DNA from: Nocardia goodfellowii
GTDB lineage: Bacteria; Actinomycetota; Actinomycetes; Mycobacteriales; Mycobacteriaceae
DNA length: 64,000 nucleotides
Reading direction: 5' to 3'
NCBI RefSeq assembly: GCF_017875645.1
Contig: NZ_JAGGMR010000001.1
Span: 6,448,001-6,512,000 of the forward strand
In this document: positions 60,911 through 64,000 of the stretch, one piece after another
How the letters are laid out: every line of letters begins with the position of its first letter
Position numbering within the stretch: the first letter of the stretch is position 1
Position numbers and translations under genes: made by a program
The notes under the pieces: generated by a model
What the model was told of the DNA's origin: nothing
Seen by the model: only the letters and a program-made list of their open reading frames with translations
The model's database searches: none

Positions 60911-60973
60911 GACCAGAAAGTACCCAATGATGTCAAAGCGGACACCTTTTCCGAGCATGTCCGTGGGCGCAGC

Positions 60974-61318
60974 ATGAGAACCATGGATTCCGACATTCTC
61001 ACGCAGGCCGGGTACGCCGCCGCCTCCGTCAGCGACGCCCCGGTCCGCGAACTCTTTCCCGGCATTCGGCTGCGCCCACTCTGGAAAGGATCGGACGGCG
61101 CGCACGCGAACGTGCTGGAGATGGACCCGGGTACCGCATGGCCGCACCGCGACCTGCACGAGCCCGGCCCGGAGGAGGTCTACGTCGTCGCGGGCGTGTT
61201 CAACGACGGCGCCCGGGACTACCCGGCAGGAACGTTCCTGCACGCCCCCGCCGGCTCGTGGCACGTGCCGGCCACCACGACCGGCTGCACACTGTTCCTC
61301 TTCTATCCCGAGGGTTAG
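60974..61318 (+). CDS. ChrR-like cupin protein
   Basis: The 114-residue single-cupin protein shows metal-ligand candidates in PGTAWPHRDLHEPGPEEVYV (His, His, Glu) and the closing strand FLHAPAGSWHVPATTTGCTL (His). The pattern resembles the cupin half of ChrR anti-sigma factors and related acetylacetone-cleaving-type cupins. It is divergent from the GlxA-type regulator. The ATG at 60974 or 60983 may be used; neither has a strong ribosome site. It converges with the 3-hydroxyacyl-CoA dehydrogenase gene, with 6 bp between the stops. Confidence 0.78.
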   Translation: MRTMDSDILTQAGYAAASVSDAPVRELFPGIRLRPLWKGSDGAHANVLEMDPGTAWPHRDLHEPGPEEVYVVAGVFNDGARDYPAGTFLHAPAGSWHVPATTTGCTLFLFYPEG

Positions 61319-61324
61319 AACCGG

Positions 61325-62185
61325 TCACTTGCCGTAGGTGTAGAAGCCCTCACCACTGCTGACACCGAGTTTGCCCTTGTCGATGTAGTTCTCCTTCAGC
61401 CATGCGGCCAGTTTCTGCTCCTCGGCGCCGCCGTGGGACAGGATGTTGTAGGGCGTGTTGAGGCCGATGATGTCGTACATCTGGAACGGGCCCACCGGTG
61501 CGCCGGTTCCGATACGCCACACCTTGTCGACATCGTGCGGGGCGGCGTATCCGCCGGCGGCCAGCGCGGTGGCGGCGTTCAGGAACGGGACGAGCAGCGA
61601 GTTGAGCACGTAGCCGGCCTTCTCCTTGTGGACCGGGATGGGCACCATTCCGATGTCACCGGCGAACGCCACGACGGTGTCGAACACCGCGGGGTCCGTG
61701 TCGGCCGTGCCCATGACTTCGGCGGTGTTGTACTGCCATACCTTGTTCGCGAAGTGCAGGGCGAGGAAGCGGTCCGGGCGGCCGGTGGAATCTTTCATGT
61801 CGCTGGGCAGCAGGGTCGAGGAGTTCGTCGCGAAGATCGTCTTCGCCGGCGCCAGCTCACCGAGTTTGCGGTAGGTGTCCTGTTTGAGGCTCAACACCTC
61901 CGGGATGGCCTCGATCACCAGGTCGGCGTCGGCCACGGCCTTGGCGAGATCCGCGGACAGGGTGATCCGGGCGAGGGCTTGCTCCGCCCGGCCCTCGGCC
62001 GCGCCGGCGACGTTGTCGTCCTTGTACGCCTGGACCAATCCGCCGAGGGTCCGCTCGGCCTTTGCCAGGGCGTCGTCGTTGATGTCGTAGGCGATGACGT
62101 CGAATCCGTTGTACGCGCTCTGGAAGGCGATCTGTGCTCCCAGCACGCCGGTTCCCAGGACAGTTACCTTCTTGATCGTGGACAT
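61325..62185 (-). CDS. 3-hydroxyacyl-CoA dehydrogenase
   Basis: The 286-residue NAD-dependent enzyme has the Rossmann start KVTVLGTGVLGAQIAFQSAY, acidic strand end DVIAYDINDDAL, LVIEAIPEVLSLKQDTYRKL, and catalytic-domain blocks TIFATNSSTLLPSDMKDSTG, RFLALHFANKVWQYNTAEVM (His-Glu-type pair region) and GPFQMYDIIGLNTPYNI. It matches the FadB2-like single-function dehydrogenases of mycolata and oxidises 3-hydroxyacyl-CoA to 3-ketoacyl-CoA. The ATG at 62185 sits best from GAGGGAG; 62188 is the alternative. It is a single gene. Confidence 0.88.
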   Translation of the reverse strand: MSTIKKVTVLGTGVLGAQIAFQSAYNGFDVIAYDINDDALAKAERTLGGLVQAYKDDNVAGAAEGRAEQALARITLSADLAKAVADADLVIEAIPEVLSLKQDTYRKLGELAPAKTIFATNSSTLLPSDMKDSTGRPDRFLALHFANKVWQYNTAEVMGTADTDPAVFDTVVAFAGDIGMVPIPVHKEKAGYVLNSLLVPFLNAATALAAGGYAAPHDVDKVWRIGTGAPVGPFQMYDIIGLNTPYNILSHGGAEEQKLAAWLKENYIDKGKLGVSSGEGFYTYGK

Positions 62186-62331
62186 CATCTCTCCCTCGTC
62201 CTGCCTAGTCGGCTGCATGAGTGGCTTGTTCGTCCCTGCCGGAAAGCCTGCCATGAACGCCGGGCTCGGCGGCGAAGCTCGAGGTGCGCTGGTGGGTGTC
62301 TGCCCTCGGCACAGCAGTGCCGATCGACCCG

Positions 62332-63063
62332 TCAGCCGGGGAAGCGATGGTGCTGGGCGAGAGCTTCGAAAAGCTCCTGCGCCGCGGTCCCGCTTCCGGC
62401 GGAGTCCGCGATCCGGGACTGCGCGACCTGCTCGTGCAGATGTTCCATCCGCATGTCGAGCCGGTTGGCGGCGTCCGCCGCTTCGGTCAATTCCTTCAGC
62501 AATCCCGGCGGCACGTCGCCCCCGTACCGATAGAAGATCTTGTGTTCGAGACTGGCCCAGAAATCCATGGCGATCGTGCGGATCTGGAGCTCCACCGGCA
62601 CGTGTTCGACGCGGTCGCTCATGAAGACGGGCAGCTCGAGCAGCAGATGCAGGCTCTTGTACCCGTTGGGTTTCGGGTGCGCGATGTAATCGCGCACTTC
62701 GGTCACGGTGACGTCCGATTGGCTGGTGAGCATATCGGCGATCCGGTAGGTGTCCTGGATGAAACTGCAGGTGATGCGCACACCCGCGATGTCGACGATG
62801 TTCGCCCGAATATCGTGCAGCGTGGCCGGTATGTCCTTGCGCTGGAGCTTGCGCAGGATGCTTTCCGGGGACTTCAGCCGGGACCTGACGTGCTCGATCG
62901 GGCTGTAGTCATGGATGTAGGTGAATTCGTCGGCGAGGATGTTGATCTTGGTCATCAACTCGGAGGTGACGAAGCGGTAGGACATCATGAACCGCGTGAA
63001 CTCGCCCTGGAAGGTCGCGAGGTCGCTGTCGGGGATGCTCATCGATGAACTTGTCGCCTCCAT
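62332..63063 (-). CDS. Small alarmone synthetase (RelA/SpoT domain, RelQ-like)
   Basis: This 243-residue protein contains only a synthetase-type domain: DIAGVRITCSFIQDTYRIAD, AHPKPNGYKSLHLLLELPVF and VPVELQIRTIAMDFWASLEH are the GTP/ATP-binding segments of (p)ppGpp synthetases. The hydrolase HD domain, TGS and ACT domains are absent, so it should make (p)ppGpp or pGpp constitutively or after stress. The ATG at 63063 is used; an in-frame ATG at 63042 is possible. It is divergent from the TetR gene at 63206 with 142 bp between. Confidence 0.88.
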   Translation of the reverse strand: MEATSSSMSIPDSDLATFQGEFTRFMMSYRFVTSELMTKINILADEFTYIHDYSPIEHVRSRLKSPESILRKLQRKDIPATLHDIRANIVDIAGVRITCSFIQDTYRIADMLTSQSDVTVTEVRDYIAHPKPNGYKSLHLLLELPVFMSDRVEHVPVELQIRTIAMDFWASLEHKIFYRYGGDVPPGLLKELTEAADAANRLDMRMEHLHEQVAQSRIADSAGSGTAAQELFEALAQHHRFPG

Positions 63064-63169
63064 GCTCGGTGGATCGAAACCGCTGGCCTTGGGGACATTC
63101 TGGCACTGCGATCTGAGACTGGGCTGAGCCGCTCCAGAGTCGCGTGCACGGGTTCCACGGTCCGCATTT

Positions 63170-63185
63170 TGTACTTTGAAGTACA
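63170..63185. promoter_or_regulatory. Palindrome TGTACTT-TG-AAGTACA, probable TetR operator
   Basis: The arms are perfect 7-mers with a 2-bp centre, ending 20 bp before the ATG of the TetR gene at 63206, where it would overlap the promoter. Autoregulation is likely; the alarmone synthetase gene on the other side could also be affected. Confidence 0.75.
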
Positions 63186-63205
63186 GAACTGGTACCGTTT
63201 CGGCC

Positions 63206-63814
63206 ATGGGCAGACCACGGGCATTCGACGAGTCCGCAGTCCTCGACGCGGCAGCACGCCAGTTCCGCGTGTTCGGCTTCAGCGACAGTTCGACCGAACA
63301 GCTGTGCGCGGTCGCCGGTGTGCGCAGGAGCAGCCTGTACAACACGTTCACATCGAAAGAGGAGCTCTTCCATCAGGCGCTGCGCCGCTACATCTCGGTC
63401 GCGGACCAGGCACAGGAGGCGATTCTCGGCGACGCGAGCCGGACCGGCCGGCAACGCCTGGAAGCGCTGGCCGAGGCGGTGCTGGATGAGGAACGCGTAG
63501 CCGCCGAGCAGGGGCACGCGGCCGGTTGCATGGTCGTGAGTACCTACATGACGCCCGGCGTGATCCACCGCGATGAGCGAATAGCTCAGGCACTGGCAGC
63601 TTCGTTGCGACGGCGACTGGCACTGCTGGCCGAAGCGATCCGGACCGGCCACGCCGATGGCAGCTTGCGGCGCGACATCGACGCCGACGACGGCGCTCTG
63701 CTCGTGGTGACCACGATCTCCGGGCTTCGCGTCCTGGCTCAGGCCGGCGCTACCCCTGATCAGTTGCGCCGCGTATGCATGCTGGGCCTAGAACCTCTAC
63801 TCGCCCGCGATTGA
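63206..63814 (+). CDS. TetR-family regulator
   Basis: The 202-residue protein begins MGRPRAFDESAVLDAAARQF, then SSTEQLCAVAGVRRSSLYNT and FTSKEELFHQALRRYI, a standard TetR HTH; the ligand domain follows (AAGCMVVSTYMTPGVIHRDE), with a cysteine in the TetR_C_16-like position. It probably represses itself and the SnoaL-like gene 53 bp downstream in the same direction, which could encode the detoxifying enzyme of the sensed compound. Confidence 0.87.
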   Translation: MGRPRAFDESAVLDAAARQFRVFGFSDSSTEQLCAVAGVRRSSLYNTFTSKEELFHQALRRYISVADQAQEAILGDASRTGRQRLEALAEAVLDEERVAAEQGHAAGCMVVSTYMTPGVIHRDERIAQALAASLRRRLALLAEAIRTGHADGSLRRDIDADDGALLVVTTISGLRVLAQAGATPDQLRRVCMLGLEPLLARD

Positions 63815-63867
63815 ACGAAACCATCTCCCGCACAACGCAATACGATTCGGCACAGAGGAGTATTTCG

Positions 63868-64000
63868 ATGACCTCGACCACGCTTACCGACCAGCGCATC
63901 GCCATCGTCCGGCGCGCTTTCGAACTGATCGACGCGCGCGATCCGGCGCTACTGGACCTCTACACCGATGACGTGGAACTCTACTTCCCGAAATTCGGTG
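63868..64000 (+). CDS. SnoaL-like/NTF2-fold protein (3' end outside window)
   Basis: The first 44 residues are present. They begin MTSTTLTDQRIAIVRRAFEL and continue IDARDPALLDLYTDDVELYF, the usual start of an NTF2-like SnoaL protein (helix, then D-x-D strand). GAGGAG lies 7 bases before the ATG. Members are isomerases, hydratases or binding proteins for small hydrophobic molecules. It is cut by the end of the window, so length and active site cannot be judged. It follows the TetR gene and is probably under its control. Confidence 0.65.
   Translation, partial: MTSTTLTDQRIAIVRRAFELIDARDPALLDLYTDDVELYFPKFG

Overview
The window is high-GC DNA with dense coding, frequent GTG/TTG starts, many 4-8 bp gene overlaps, and GAF-ANTAR, SpoIIE, F420-type LLM, conservon-type P450 and ECF/YCII genes. 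This points to a mycolic-acid actinomycete, most likely Nocardia or a close relative. That assignment rests on gene content and protein style, since no database search was possible. I saw no rRNA, tRNA, CRISPR array, IS element or phage gene.

Layout. (1) 1-2.5 kb: the tail of an XRE/TPR-type regulator, a DUF4254-like gene and a secreted lytic transglycosylase behind a long leader. (2) 2.5-18.4 kb: the most unusual part, a set of biosynthetic-looking genes without PKS or NRPS modules. The left arm, almost all on the minus strand, encodes an amidohydrolase, a pyruvoyl-dependent arginine decarboxylase homologue, a DUF985 cupin, an archaeal/Thermotoga-type S-adenosylhomocysteine hydrolase, a nucleotidyltransferase-fold protein, a YbdK/GCS2-type carboxylate-amine ligase and a group II PLP decarboxylase. 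The right arm encodes a LuxC-like reductase, an aromatic amino acid ammonia lyase with the His-Leu pair typical of tyrosine enzymes, a probable haem-dependent tyrosine 3-hydroxylase, a cation-dependent O-methyltransferase and a LuxE-like acyl-adenylating enzyme; the last four overlap each other. A second O-methyltransferase and a membrane protein lie between the arms. Together they suggest conversion of tyrosine to hydroxylated or methoxylated cinnamic acids, reduction to an aldehyde and/or amidation with a decarboxylated amino acid. The product is unknown.

(3) 18.4-32.4 kb: mostly stand-alone enzymes and regulators: a NylB/class C-type serine hydrolase, a GNAT protein, a frame-disrupted secreted protein, an alpha/beta hydrolase, a TetR protein with an added C-terminal HTH, a PPOX protein, a methyltransferase, a Tat-exported bicovalent flavin oxidase, a P450 lacking the ExxR arginine, an AraC regulator, a kinase-like phosphotransferase, a divergent SDR/HxlR pair and a small orphan protein. 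(4) 32.6-40.5 kb: signalling and respiration: GAF-ANTAR plus SpoIIE phosphatase, a CioAB-type bd oxidase, and an ECF sigma factor with its YCII partner. (5) 40.6-54.3 kb: lipid and xenobiotic-type metabolism with several TetR/MarR circuits, a STAND ATPase, and strong hairpins between transcription units. (6) 54.7-64 kb: a second ExxR-less P450, an acyl-CoA oxidase/dehydrogenase, a secreted GH1 enzyme, a GlxA-type regulator beside a cupin, a 3-hydroxyacyl-CoA dehydrogenase, a small alarmone synthetase, a TetR regulator with a palindromic operator, and a SnoaL-like gene cut by the window end.
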